Shown here in pieces: positions 51,087 through 59,655 of a DNA stretch of 64,000 nt. Each line of letters starts with the position of its first letter. The first letter of the stretch is position 1. Made by a program: the position numbers and the translations under genes. Source of the stretch: Mycobacterium paraffinicum (lineage in GTDB: Bacteria > Actinomycetota > Actinomycetes > Mycobacteriales > Mycobacteriaceae); contig NZ_MPNT01000001.1 of the NCBI RefSeq assembly GCF_001907675.1, positions 248,001 through 312,000 of the forward strand, written 5' to 3'. The notes beneath the pieces are model-generated. The model searched no databases. It worked only from the letters and a program-made list of their open reading frames with translations, and had not been told where the DNA came from.

Positions 51087-51520
51087 GCGCGGTGCAGCCC
51101 CCGAAAGCGGCCCCCGGCACGGCGCTGCCAGATCTCGACATCCCGATCACGACGACGCTGATCGTCGGCGGAGCGATCGCGTCCCGCGATTTCTACCCCG
51201 GTCATCACGACGCGAGAATTGCGCGAGAACGCGGCTCGGCGGACGTGTTCCTCAACGTCATGACCACTTCCGGTCTCGTCGGTCGCTACCTGACCGACTG
51301 GGCCGGCCCACGCGCGGTGATCCGCTCGCTGGCCGTGAAACTCGGCGCGCCGGGCTACCCGGGCGACGTCCTGGCGTTGCGCGGTGAAGTCACCGAGGTG
51401 ACCGCGGACGATGTCGGCCAACTGCTGACGATCCGGGTTACCGGGAGCAACCGCCTCGGTGACCACGTCCGCGCCACCGCCAAGCTTTTCCTACCCGCAA
51501 CGGAGCCCCCGCGTGACTGA
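51083..51520 (+). CDS. MaoC-like hydratase, ChsH1-like
   Basis: 145 aa; GTG 51083 overlaps the ACAD stop. ASRDFYPGHHDARIARERGSADVFLNVMTTSGLVGRYLTDWAGPRAVIRSLAVKLGAPGYPGD is close to the ChsH1 block (D-x4-HHD...G.D.F.N..T..GL..R..TDWAGP), with the catalytic Asp/His pair. ChsH1-ChsH2 hydrates a steroid enoyl-CoA whose side chain is then cut by Ltp2. Only the N-terminal 20 residues are variable. Confidence 0.87.
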   Translation: MSAVQPPKAAPGTALPDLDIPITTTLIVGGAIASRDFYPGHHDARIARERGSADVFLNVMTTSGLVGRYLTDWAGPRAVIRSLAVKLGAPGYPGDVLALRGEVTEVTADDVGQLLTIRVTGSNRLGDHVRATAKLFLPATEPPRD

Positions 51521-52262
51521 CGCCGCCGAAACGATCCTCACCGATGTGCGCGACGGGGTCGCCACCATCACCCTGAACCGTCCGCACCGGCGCAACGCAT
51601 TCACACCACCGATGCGCGAACGCTACAACGCCGAACTGGCCGCCGCCGCCGATGACGATGCGGTGCGGGTGATCGTCGTGACCGGCGCAGGAGATGCGTT
51701 CTGCGCCGGTGCCGACACGGCCCAACTCGACGGAATTGCCGGCGGCACAGCTCAACCCGATTTCAACTCGAGCACCCCCGCCAGACTCATCGGGATTGGC
51801 AAGCCGGTCATCGCCGCGGTCAACGGTCCCGCCGCCGGCGCGGGGGCCGTCGAGGCAATGGGTTGTGACATCCGGTTCGCCGGGCCCGGAACGAAATTCC
51901 GCTTCTTGTTCACCCAACTCGGGCTGGTTGCCGAGAACGGTGTGGCGTGGCTGCTGAGTCGATCCGTCGGCACCCATCGGGCGCTGGATCTGCTGCTGTC
52001 CGGACGCACGGTAGATGGACGGGAGGCTGGACGCATCGGGCTGGCCGAATACACCGACGGCGATGTGCTCGAAGCGGCCCAACGCTACGCAACCGGCATC
52101 GCCGAGCGGTGCGCACCCAACGCGGTGGCCACGGTCAAGTCACAGGTCTATGCCAGCCTGCAACGCACACTCGCCGACGACATCGCGGCGTCGAACGAAC
52201 TCGTAGTTGCCGCCCTGGCAGGCGACGAGTTCCGCACCGCACTGACGAAGGGTCGCCGTTGA
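51513..52262 (+). CDS. Enoyl-CoA hydratase/isomerase family protein
   Basis: 249 aa; GTG 51513 overlaps the MaoC gene by eight bases. Crotonase fold: ATITLNRPHRRNAFTPPM, GDAFCAGADTAQL (oxyanion hole), AVNGPAAGAGAVEAMGCDIRFAG, and GLVAENGVAWLLSRSVGTHRALDLLLSGR. The second catalytic Glu (AENG) is present, but the position of the first is Val within GAGAVEAMGCD, so it may be an isomerase or atypical hydratase. It is not related to the OCH-like gene beyond the common fold. Confidence 0.85.
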   Translation: MTDAAETILTDVRDGVATITLNRPHRRNAFTPPMRERYNAELAAAADDDAVRVIVVTGAGDAFCAGADTAQLDGIAGGTAQPDFNSSTPARLIGIGKPVIAAVNGPAAGAGAVEAMGCDIRFAGPGTKFRFLFTQLGLVAENGVAWLLSRSVGTHRALDLLLSGRTVDGREAGRIGLAEYTDGDVLEAAQRYATGIAERCAPNAVATVKSQVYASLQRTLADDIAASNELVVAALAGDEFRTALTKGRR

Positions 52263-53431
52263 GCACACATCGGCTTCGAGGCGCATTGTCCGTCGCGGGG
52301 ATCGGCGAGACCGCCGGTGGGCACCATCCTGAGCGGTCGAGCGTCCAGTTGCATGCCGAAGTCGCCGTGGCGGCCGCACGCGACGCCGGCGTAGCGCTGT
52401 CCGACGTGGACTGCTTCATCACGGCCAACTCCCGGGTACAACCGTTCCTCTATCACGCTGAGATGGTTGCCGAGTACCTCGGTATCGCGCCCGCGCACTG
52501 TCTGACCCTCAATACCGGGGGCTCCACGTCGGCGGCCGTTCTGCAGTATGCCGCGGGCATGTTGCTGACCGGGCAGGCGAAGCATGTCCTGGTCGCCAAG
52601 GCCGACAACCTGGCCACCGGTATGGGCAAGACGGCGACCATCGAATCGATGGCGACCATCGGTCACCCGCAGTACGAATCGCCCTCCGGCCCATTGATTC
52701 CCGCCCTGTACGCGCTCTTTGCAGCCCGATACATGTACGAGACAGGTGTGACAGCCGAGCACGTGGCACTCGCTGCGGTGGTCGACCGGCAATGGGCCGC
52801 ACTGAACCCGGCCGCCCAGTATCGGTCGCCTCTGTCGGTGGACGAGGTACTCGAGTCCAAGATGATCGCCGACCCGCTGCATCTACTGGACTGTGCACCG
52901 ATCTCGGATGCCGGCTCGGCGATGCTGGTCACCACCACCGAGCGTGCGCGCGATCTTCGATGGCCGCCGATCGCCTTGCTCGGCATCGGCGAAACGCACG
53001 ACTTCGAGCACGTCTCGCAGGCGGCTGATCTGGGACGTACCAGCGCGGTTGCGTCCGGCGAGACCGCGTTCGCGATGGCCGGCGTGTCCCGCAGTGACAT
53101 CGATGTCGCGATGGTCTATGACGCATTCAGCTTCATCCAGCCGATGCAACTCGAGGACCTTGGATTCTGCGGTCGCGGCGAGGGCGGCGAATTCATCGCC
53201 TCGGGCGCCACGGCGCCCGGCGGCGCATTGCCCACCAACACTCACGGCGGTGTGCTTTCGCATTCGCATGCGGGCAAATCGAGTTCGCTGTTCCAGATCA
53301 CCGAAGCCGTTGCACAGCTGCGCGGCAACTGCGGTGGCCGCCAGGTGCCCGATGCGCAACTGGCACTCGTCCACACCGAGGGCGGAATCCTGGCCTCGCA
53401 CTGCACCACCATTTTCGGACGGGACCAATGA
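52259..53431 (+). CDS. Thiolase-fold lipid-transfer protein, Ltp2-like (retro-aldolase candidate)
   Basis: 390 aa; TTG 52259 overlaps the previous stop (TTGA). Thiolase fold with VAGIGET, AHCLTLNTGGSTSAAVLQYAAGMLLTGQAKHVLVAKAD and MVYDAFSFIQPMQLEDLGFCGRGEGGEFI. At the position of the thiolase nucleophile the sequence is LNTGGSTS, with no cysteine. This is the trait of Ltp2-type enzymes, which cleave 3-hydroxyacyl-CoA side chains by retro-aldol reaction rather than thiolysis. Ltp2 needs a DUF35 partner, and the next gene encodes one. Confidence 0.85.
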   Translation: MSTHRLRGALSVAGIGETAGGHHPERSSVQLHAEVAVAAARDAGVALSDVDCFITANSRVQPFLYHAEMVAEYLGIAPAHCLTLNTGGSTSAAVLQYAAGMLLTGQAKHVLVAKADNLATGMGKTATIESMATIGHPQYESPSGPLIPALYALFAARYMYETGVTAEHVALAAVVDRQWAALNPAAQYRSPLSVDEVLESKMIADPLHLLDCAPISDAGSAMLVTTTERARDLRWPPIALLGIGETHDFEHVSQAADLGRTSAVASGETAFAMAGVSRSDIDVAMVYDAFSFIQPMQLEDLGFCGRGEGGEFIASGATAPGGALPTNTHGGVLSHSHAGKSSSLFQITEAVAQLRGNCGGRQVPDAQLALVHTEGGILASHCTTIFGRDQ

Positions 53432-53865
53432 GCATTTCGGACAACGAGCGACACCCCTGGCCCTGCCCGGTCCCCGACCAGGACTCCGAGGGCTACTGGG
53501 GCGCCACGGCGCGCGGTGAGTTACTGCTGCAGCGCTGCGAAGACTGTGCCAACGTGCAGCACTATCCGCGGCTGTTCTGCACTCGCTGTCACGGGCCACG
53601 ATTGACGTGGACGCCGGCGAGCGGGCGCGGCGTCATCTACAGCAGGACGGTTGTGCGCCGCGCGCCCACGCAAGCGCTGCGAGCCGAGGCACCGTACGTG
53701 ATCGCGATTGTCGAACTCGAGGAGGGCCCAAGGGTTTTCGCCAATGTCGTCGATTCACCAGTCGACGACGTCGTAATCGGCAAGACCGTCACGGTCGGCT
53801 TCCGCGACCAGGGCGGGGTGTCGGTTCCTGTGTTTCGGCTCAGCTCGGAGACGCTGCCGACCTAA
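53428..53865 (+). CDS. DUF35 Zn-ribbon/OB-fold protein, ChsH2 C-terminal-like
   Basis: 145 aa; ATGA overlap with the Ltp2-like gene. Helical hook YWGATARGELLLQRCEDC, zinc ribbon Cys37-x2-Cys40...Cys51-x2-Cys54, OB-fold SGRGVIYSRTVVRR..YVIAIVELEEGPRVFANVV. Predicted to form the acyl-CoA-binding partner of the Ltp2-like aldolase. Last gene of the plus-strand operon. Confidence 0.88.
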   Translation: MSISDNERHPWPCPVPDQDSEGYWGATARGELLLQRCEDCANVQHYPRLFCTRCHGPRLTWTPASGRGVIYSRTVVRRAPTQALRAEAPYVIAIVELEEGPRVFANVVDSPVDDVVIGKTVTVGFRDQGGVSVPVFRLSSETLPT

Positions 53866-53882
53866 CGCGTCACCGCAAAGAA

Positions 53883-55199
53883 TCAATCCTCGGTTCCGCC
53901 GCGGATGGCCGCCCCCATCCGCACCTTCATCTCTCCGTAGGTCAGCGCGGCCTTGCCCGGTTTGGGAGCCCTTCCGGCCGCGACCTTCGGTGCCGAGAAG
54001 TCCATATCGGTGATTCGGTTGCGCAGAGCCGCGACGGTGCAGGTGTCCCGGCCCAATCTGCTGACGGCGTCGAAGCGGTAGATCCGCGCGGCATTGCGCC
54101 ATGTGATCGCTTCGACCTCGTCAGGTGTACAACCTTCCAGCTGCGCGGCGAGCTGTTCTGGCGCGTCGGGCCAACTGCTGTCCGAGTGCGGGTAATCCAT
54201 CTCCCAGCAGATCGTCTCGACCCCGATGCTGTGGCGGTTTGCAATACCGCTGCGGTCACGGATGAAGCAGGACACAAAATTTCGGCGAAAGACATCGGTC
54301 GGCGTCAGCCCGTCGCCGAGATCGTCGCCGGTCCACGCGCGCTGACGGGAGTAGACGTCCTCGAATCGCTCGAGCAGGAACGGGATCCAGCCGATCCCGC
54401 CCTCGGACAAAGCGAAGGTGATCGTCGGGAATTTCCGCACGATCGGCGAGAACAACAGATCCGCGGTGAACCGCTGGGTGTCGACGGCGGACATGGCGTT
54501 CCAGGCGAGGTAACTGGTCATATCGGAAGGTACGGGTACCCCGCCGCCCGTGCCGATGTGGATGTTGACGACGGCGCCTTCTTCGCACACGGCCTCCCAC
54601 AGCGAGTCCCACTGCGGATGTTGCCAAGGCGGCTGGCCGTACTTACCGATGTGCTGCGGAACGGTTACGGCATGGCAACCCTGCTCTGCCAAGCGGTGGA
54701 CTTCGCCGGCAGCCAGGATGGGATCCCACAACGGCAGAATTCCAAGAGGTATGAACCGGTCGGGGTGGCGGCCACACCAATCTTCCAGGTGCCAGTCGTT
54801 ATAGGCGCGGACCATCGCTTCGGAGACATCGCGGTCACCGTGAAAGGTGAATAGGGCGCCGGAGAACATCGGAAATGACGGAAAGCACAACGACGCCAGC
54901 ACGCCCGAAGCGTTCATATCATCCACCCGCGCGTCGACGTCATAGCAACCCGCCCGCATCTCCTCGAAGCGGGAGGGTTCGAAACCCCATTCGTCGTTCG
55001 GGCGGCCCGCGACGGCATTGAGAGCGATGTTCGGCAGTCTGAGCCCCGAATACTCCCAGTAGCAAGAGCCGTCCGGCTCCTCGACAATTCGCGGGGCATC
55101 ATCGATGTACCGACTCGGCACCCGACCCTGGAACATATCGGCGGGCTCGACGGTGTGGTCATCAACGCTGATCAGCACAAGGTTCTGCGGGTCGATCAC
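53883..55199 (-). CDS. Amidohydrolase-2 family protein
   Basis: 438 aa from GTG 55199; no good ribosome-binding site. LISVDDHTVEPADMFQGRVPSRYIDDAPRI, GCYDVDARVDDMNASGVLASLCFPSFP, NIHIGTGGG, FALSEGGIGWIPFLLERFED, EMDYPHSDSSWPDAPEQL. Same subgroup and motif spelling as the gene at 17025. Convergent with the DUF35 gene and divergent from the mandelate-racemase-like gene. Confidence 0.85.
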   Translation of the reverse strand: MIDPQNLVLISVDDHTVEPADMFQGRVPSRYIDDAPRIVEEPDGSCYWEYSGLRLPNIALNAVAGRPNDEWGFEPSRFEEMRAGCYDVDARVDDMNASGVLASLCFPSFPMFSGALFTFHGDRDVSEAMVRAYNDWHLEDWCGRHPDRFIPLGILPLWDPILAAGEVHRLAEQGCHAVTVPQHIGKYGQPPWQHPQWDSLWEAVCEEGAVVNIHIGTGGGVPVPSDMTSYLAWNAMSAVDTQRFTADLLFSPIVRKFPTITFALSEGGIGWIPFLLERFEDVYSRQRAWTGDDLGDGLTPTDVFRRNFVSCFIRDRSGIANRHSIGVETICWEMDYPHSDSSWPDAPEQLAAQLEGCTPDEVEAITWRNAARIYRFDAVSRLGRDTCTVAALRNRITDMDFSAPKVAAGRAPKPGKAALTYGEMKVRMGAAIRGGTED

Positions 55200-55233
55200 C
55201 GTTTCACACTAAACGTCGGAATGGTCTATATCA

Positions 55234-55248
55234 ATGCAAACTATGCAA
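55234..55248. promoter_or_regulatory. Direct repeat ATGCAA x2 in the divergent promoter
   Basis: ATGCAA at 55234-55239 and 55243-55248, nine bases apart, followed by ATTGCC, within the 91-bp gap between divergent genes. AT-rich relative to its surroundings. Possible regulator site. Confidence 0.35.
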
Positions 55249-55290
55249 CTATTGCCTTGCGCGGTGACAGTCGGATATCAGGGAGGTGCC

Positions 55291-56379
55291 ATGAAGGTCA
55301 CCGGTTTACGCACCACGATCGTGCGCCTGCCGATCGATCCAGCCATCGGCCTCGGCGGTCAGGGCTCGATCCGGTCGGCGGATTGCGTTCTGACCTTCAT
55401 CGACACCGACGAAGGCCTGACCGGCGAGGGGCTCGTCTTCACGCTGAACAATCGCGGCCTCACCGTGATCCATGCAATGGTCCGGCAGCTGAGCGATCTC
55501 GTGGTCGGTCTGGACCCGTTGATGAGCGGCTCGCTGAACGCACGGGCCGGCCAGGACGTGAACTTCCTGGGCAAAGGCGTAGCGACCATCGGCGTCGCGG
55601 CAATCGACATGGCGCTCTGGGATTTGAGAGGTAAAGCCGCAGGGCTGAATGTCGCGCACCTTATCGGTGCGTGCCGGGCGTCGGTACCCACGTATGCCAG
55701 CGGCGGGCTGTGGCAGCACTTGACGATCGACGAATTGCAACAAGAGGCAAATGCTCTGGTAGCGAAGGGGTTTCGCGCAGTCAAGACCCGTATCGGGGCC
55801 GCCGATCCACACGAGACGGTCACTCGGGTCCGCGCCGTTCGAGAAGCGATCGGACCTAGCATCGCGCTGATGGTGGACGCGTACCAGCAATTGACTGTCA
55901 CACAAGCGATTCGGATCGGCCGCATGTTGGAGGGAATGAACCTGACATGGTTCGAGGAACCGGTACTCTGCCACGACCACACCGGTGAGGCGGAGATACG
56001 GCGGGCCCTGGACACCCCGCTGGCGTCGGGAGAGAGTGTGTTTACCCATCGGGGCATTCTCGAGTTACTGCAAGCCGGCGCCGTCGATGTGGCTATGCCG
56101 GATCTGCAGCGGATGGGTGGCCCGACAGGGCTTCTCAAAGCCGGCCAGCTGTGCGAGGCGTTTTGCACCCCTTGTTCCCCGCACCTGTTCACCGAGATGA
56201 GCCTCGCGTTGCTGGCCGCGATGCCGAGCGGCTATTTCCTCGAGTACATGCCGTGGTTCGAGGCGATCTACCGCGAACGGATCCAGTTGGATAGCGACGG
56301 GAACTCAGTGGTGACCGACCGACCCGGATGGGGCTTCAGCTTCGATCCCGAACAGGTCCGGCGGTATTGCGCATCCTGA
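55291..56379 (+). CDS. Mandelate racemase/muconate lactonizing enzyme family protein
   Basis: 362 aa; AGGGAGGT just before ATG 55291. Enolase-superfamily capping domain then barrel. Active-site residues match mandelate racemase with an offset of one: Lys165 (K164), Asp196, Glu222 and Glu248 as metal ligands (D195, E221, E247), Asp271 and His298 as the Asp-His dyad (D270, H297). The second lysine of the KxK motif is Arg167 (K166 in MR). Expected to take a proton alpha to a carboxylate; racemase or dehydratase cannot be decided. Confidence 0.85.
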   Translation: MKVTGLRTTIVRLPIDPAIGLGGQGSIRSADCVLTFIDTDEGLTGEGLVFTLNNRGLTVIHAMVRQLSDLVVGLDPLMSGSLNARAGQDVNFLGKGVATIGVAAIDMALWDLRGKAAGLNVAHLIGACRASVPTYASGGLWQHLTIDELQQEANALVAKGFRAVKTRIGAADPHETVTRVRAVREAIGPSIALMVDAYQQLTVTQAIRIGRMLEGMNLTWFEEPVLCHDHTGEAEIRRALDTPLASGESVFTHRGILELLQAGAVDVAMPDLQRMGGPTGLLKAGQLCEAFCTPCSPHLFTEMSLALLAAMPSGYFLEYMPWFEAIYRERIQLDSDGNSVVTDRPGWGFSFDPEQVRRYCAS

Positions 56380-56384
56380 CGGAA

Positions 56385-57269
56385 TCACCCCGGACCATCG
56401 CTGGCGGCCGCTAGCAGCGGCACCAGCACATCACTGATCGGTGTCGCCAGACGATGTTCGATGCCCTTGCGGATGATGACTCCGTTGCGGATGTCCCACT
56501 CCAACGGCAATCCCCGCCCCCGGTCGGTCAGGATCGACGTGGTGAGGTCCTCGGGAAGCTTTGCGAACATGCCCGCGACCTTGGCGATATCCGCATCGCT
56601 TAGCCGGGCACCGTCGGCACGCGCGACGGCGGCACACTCGGCCATATAGCCGTGCGCCAATTCGCTGATGTCGTCGCGGCGAAACATGCCTGACCGACGT
56701 CCCGAGAGGGCCATCAGACCGGCGAGCGCATTGGCCAGCAACTTGCGCCAGCTCTCGGACAGGAAATCTGCGCTGGTCTCGAGCGTCATCCCCGGACACC
56801 GCATCAGACGCGCGAGCCGCCGGCCCGCCGCTGTCTCAGGCAACACCACGCGCACCGGAGTGCGCACCAGCACTCGCCCGTCGCCGTCGATCTCCGATGA
56901 GAACCACAGGACCGCGGGAACCAGGTGCGACGACGGACACAGCGCTCCGACCCGCTGGGCCTGTTCTATGCCGTTCTGCAACGCGCACACCACCGTCCGC
57001 TCGTCGCAAAGCCGGGCCAACCACGCACCCGCCGCGGCGTTCTGCGTGTCTTTTACCGCAAACAGCACCACATCGAATGGGCCGTCGACATCGCGAGGGT
57101 CGGTGTGCACGGGTCCCGGAAGCACGATTGGCTCTGCGCCCTCCCGGCAAACGGTGATCGAGTCGCGGTGAGTGCGACCGCACAGCAACACCGGCCGACC
57201 CGCCGCGTGCAGCATGCCCGCGACCGTCGCACCGATCGCGCCGGGACCGACAAGCGCAATTCGGCTCAC
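56385..57269 (-). CDS. Ketopantoate reductase family (ApbA/PanE-like) oxidoreductase
   Basis: 294 aa. N-terminal Rossmann LVGPGAIGATVAGMLHAAGR, VKDTQN with the conserved Lys, LQNGIEQAQRV, then the C-terminal helical domain (ESWRKLLANALAGLMAL). Reduces a 2-keto acid with NADPH. Given the neighbourhood it probably acts on a catabolic intermediate rather than pantoate. ATGA overlap with the upstream ACAD. Confidence 0.83.
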   Translation of the reverse strand: MSRIALVGPGAIGATVAGMLHAAGRPVLLCGRTHRDSITVCREGAEPIVLPGPVHTDPRDVDGPFDVVLFAVKDTQNAAAGAWLARLCDERTVVCALQNGIEQAQRVGALCPSSHLVPAVLWFSSEIDGDGRVLVRTPVRVVLPETAAGRRLARLMRCPGMTLETSADFLSESWRKLLANALAGLMALSGRRSGMFRRDDISELAHGYMAECAAVARADGARLSDADIAKVAGMFAKLPEDLTTSILTDRGRGLPLEWDIRNGVIIRKGIEHRLATPISDVLVPLLAAASDGPG

Positions 57270-58519
57270 GCGTCGCCGTCGGGTCTGCGGCGGCTTCGCA
57301 GGACCTCGGAGAACGGGATCCGGGTATCCACCGACGGCTCACGGGGCAGACCGAGCAGTCCTTCAGAGATCAGATTGCGCTGCATTTCGTTTGATCCGCC
57401 ACCCAACGCCACACCCCGGCTCACCACCCAGTCTTCGCCCGCGCCCCCCACCATCGGCTCGTCGCCGTCCCAGATCACGCCGTCGCATCCGTGCACGGCC
57501 AGAGCGACTTTGGACTCGCGCGGCACGTTCATCCCGAGATGCAACTTGTCAACCGAACCCCAGCTCGCCTGCAGCGCGCCGATTCGGATTCCGGTGTCGA
57601 TTCTTTCCCCTGCGAACTTGGCAACCTTGCGCTCGATGTAGGCATCGGCTATCTGGTGGCGCAGGCCTTCGGTCGAACGGCGTCGTTGCGCGGCCTTGAC
57701 CAAGGCGGTGGGGTCGGCGCTCGGTGCGCTGCCCAAGCCGTCGAAACGATCGGCAAGCCCGTATCCGTGCGCTGCGCCCGTCGCCGCGAGCCGCTCGTGT
57801 GCGAGCAGCGCCTTGGCCACCTTCCAGCCTTCGTTGACCTCTCCGACAATGTGGTCAGCGGGAATGTGGACGTCGTCGAAAAACTCTTGGCAGAAGTCCG
57901 CCTCCACACCATTAGCCTGCCGGATCGGCGCAATGGTGACCCCTTTGACGTTCTTCAGCGGTACGCACACCATGGACAATCCCGCGTGCTTGGGTACCGA
58001 GAAATCGGTGCGCGCCAGACACATTCCCCAGTCGGCCACCGTCGCCGACGTGCTCCACATCTTGGCCCCGTTGAGCACCCAGTCGTCGCCGGCGCGGTCG
58101 AGCCTGGTCAGCGCCGCGGCCATGTCGGAGCCGCCACTTGGTTCGGAGAGCAACTGAATCCACTGCTCGTCGCCCCGCAGGATGCGGGGCAGGTGGCGAT
58201 TTTTCAGGACCTCGCTGGCCGTCTCGAGGAGCGTCGCACCCAGCATCGCGATGGACACGCAGAAAGACCGCGGAACGCGGTGGCCGGCGGCCGCCTCGTC
58301 GAAGAACGCCTGCTGGTGACGTAGCGTCAGCCCGGCCCCGCCGTACTGGCTGGGCATCGCAATCCCGGCGAATCCCCCATCGAAAAGTAGTGCCTGCAGT
58401 TCCCGCTCCGAAAGCGAATCATCCCCCAGGACTGGAAGGTTGGCGATCACCCAGGTTCTGGCGCGGTGGGTGAAGTCTTCGACGCTCTCCATCGTTGCGT
58501 TCTCAGTCTGCGCAGTCAT
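57266..58519 (-). CDS. Acyl-CoA dehydrogenase, large-type subunit
   Basis: 417 aa from ATG 58519, which overlaps the stop of the next gene upstream (ATGA). FAGIAMPSQYGGAGLTLRHQQAFFDEAA, LLSEPSGGSDMAAALTRLDRAGDDWVLNGAKMWSTSA, FCQEFFDDVHIPADHIVGEVNEGWKVAKALLAHERLA, LGGGSNEMQRNLISEGLLGLP. Closely resembles the 44722-45978 protein, including the QYGGxGLT and SGGSDMA blocks. Confidence 0.88.
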   Translation of the reverse strand: MTAQTENATMESVEDFTHRARTWVIANLPVLGDDSLSERELQALLFDGGFAGIAMPSQYGGAGLTLRHQQAFFDEAAAGHRVPRSFCVSIAMLGATLLETASEVLKNRHLPRILRGDEQWIQLLSEPSGGSDMAAALTRLDRAGDDWVLNGAKMWSTSATVADWGMCLARTDFSVPKHAGLSMVCVPLKNVKGVTIAPIRQANGVEADFCQEFFDDVHIPADHIVGEVNEGWKVAKALLAHERLAATGAAHGYGLADRFDGLGSAPSADPTALVKAAQRRRSTEGLRHQIADAYIERKVAKFAGERIDTGIRIGALQASWGSVDKLHLGMNVPRESKVALAVHGCDGVIWDGDEPMVGGAGEDWVVSRGVALGGGSNEMQRNLISEGLLGLPREPSVDTRIPFSEVLRSRRRPDGDA

Positions 58520-59655
58520 CGGCTCGACACCAGCCCGAGTCCGTCGACCAAGGCCTCCTTGTGCATCTCGGGAGCACCGTACAGAGCACGGTCCAAAGCG
58601 ACCCGCCGGGAGAAGACATGGGCGTTGTGTTCCCATGTCACGCCGATGCCGCCGTTGATCTGCACGCAGTCGTCGACGATGTCGAGTCCGACGTCGGGTA
58701 CGTATGCCTTTGCAATCGTGGCCAGTTCGCGAGCATCGGCTTGCTGCTTGTCGAAAGCCAAGGCGGCCGCGTCGGCGATCGCACGCGCGAACTCCAGCCG
58801 CTGCAACAGATCCGCGAGGCGATGTTTGATGGCCTGGTACGCGCCGATCGGCCGACCAAAGGCGTAACGGGACTTGGCATATTCGATGGTTTGCTGGAAG
58901 AGCTCGCCCGCTGCTCCGTTGATCTGCGCACACTGCAGGATCACCGCGAGTTGCAGCATGCGGTCGACCGCCTCGGCCGCTCCGCCGAGGTCACCCACCA
59001 CGGCGTCGGCGGGTAGCCGAACGTCGACCAGGCCGAGCGTGCCGAACCGCCGCACCATGTCGATGCTGCGGCCCGGTGTGATCTCGACGCCAGCCGCATC
59101 CGTTGGAACCACGACCTGGCACAGCCCGGCGTCACTCCTGCCCGTGACCAACAGCCAGTCCGCGGACCCAAGGGCTTCCACATAGCTCTTGCGGCCGTTG
59201 ATCACCACGAAGTCGCCGACCGGCTCGATTGCCGTTGTCAGCGCCGAGGTCTCCCAGACATCGCCCGCCTCGGCAAACGCCCACGTAGCCACCGAGTCAC
59301 CGGACAGCAGCCCGGGCAACAGATCGGCCTTCTGATCCGCTGAGCCGTACGCGTCGATAGCGAATGCCGTCAGAGACACCGGCAAGAACGGCCCGGGTCC
59401 CACCACCCGCCCGACCTCCTCTGCGACGATCGCCGCGTCGCACGCCGGCAGGCCGGACAAGGATCCGCCGCCACTATCCTCGGAGACCAGCAGCGAAGTC
59501 CAGCCGATCGCCGCAGCACGGGACCACCAACGGCGGTCGAACCCCTGTGCCCATTGCCATTTTTCGCGAATTTCACTCAGCGGTGTCTCGCTCAGCAGAA
59601 AACGACGCGTCGTCTCGCGAAACAGCTCCTGTTCCTCGCTGAGTTCGAACCTCAT
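58516..59655 (-). CDS. Acyl-CoA dehydrogenase, small-type subunit
   Basis: 379 aa. MRFELSEEQELFRETTRRFL, IGWTSLLVSEDSGGGSLSGLP, WAFAEAGDVWETSALTT (degenerate substrate/FAD motif), KSRYAFGRPIGAYQAIKHRLADLLQRLEFARAI, NGGIGVTWEHNAHVFSRR. Collinear with the 45990-47105 protein. First gene of the ACAD-ACAD-ketopantoate-reductase-like operon; about 160 bases lie between it and the next gene. Confidence 0.88.
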   Translation of the reverse strand: MRFELSEEQELFRETTRRFLLSETPLSEIREKWQWAQGFDRRWWSRAAAIGWTSLLVSEDSGGGSLSGLPACDAAIVAEEVGRVVGPGPFLPVSLTAFAIDAYGSADQKADLLPGLLSGDSVATWAFAEAGDVWETSALTTAIEPVGDFVVINGRKSYVEALGSADWLLVTGRSDAGLCQVVVPTDAAGVEITPGRSIDMVRRFGTLGLVDVRLPADAVVGDLGGAAEAVDRMLQLAVILQCAQINGAAGELFQQTIEYAKSRYAFGRPIGAYQAIKHRLADLLQRLEFARAIADAAALAFDKQQADARELATIAKAYVPDVGLDIVDDCVQINGGIGVTWEHNAHVFSRRVALDRALYGAPEMHKEALVDGLGLVSSR

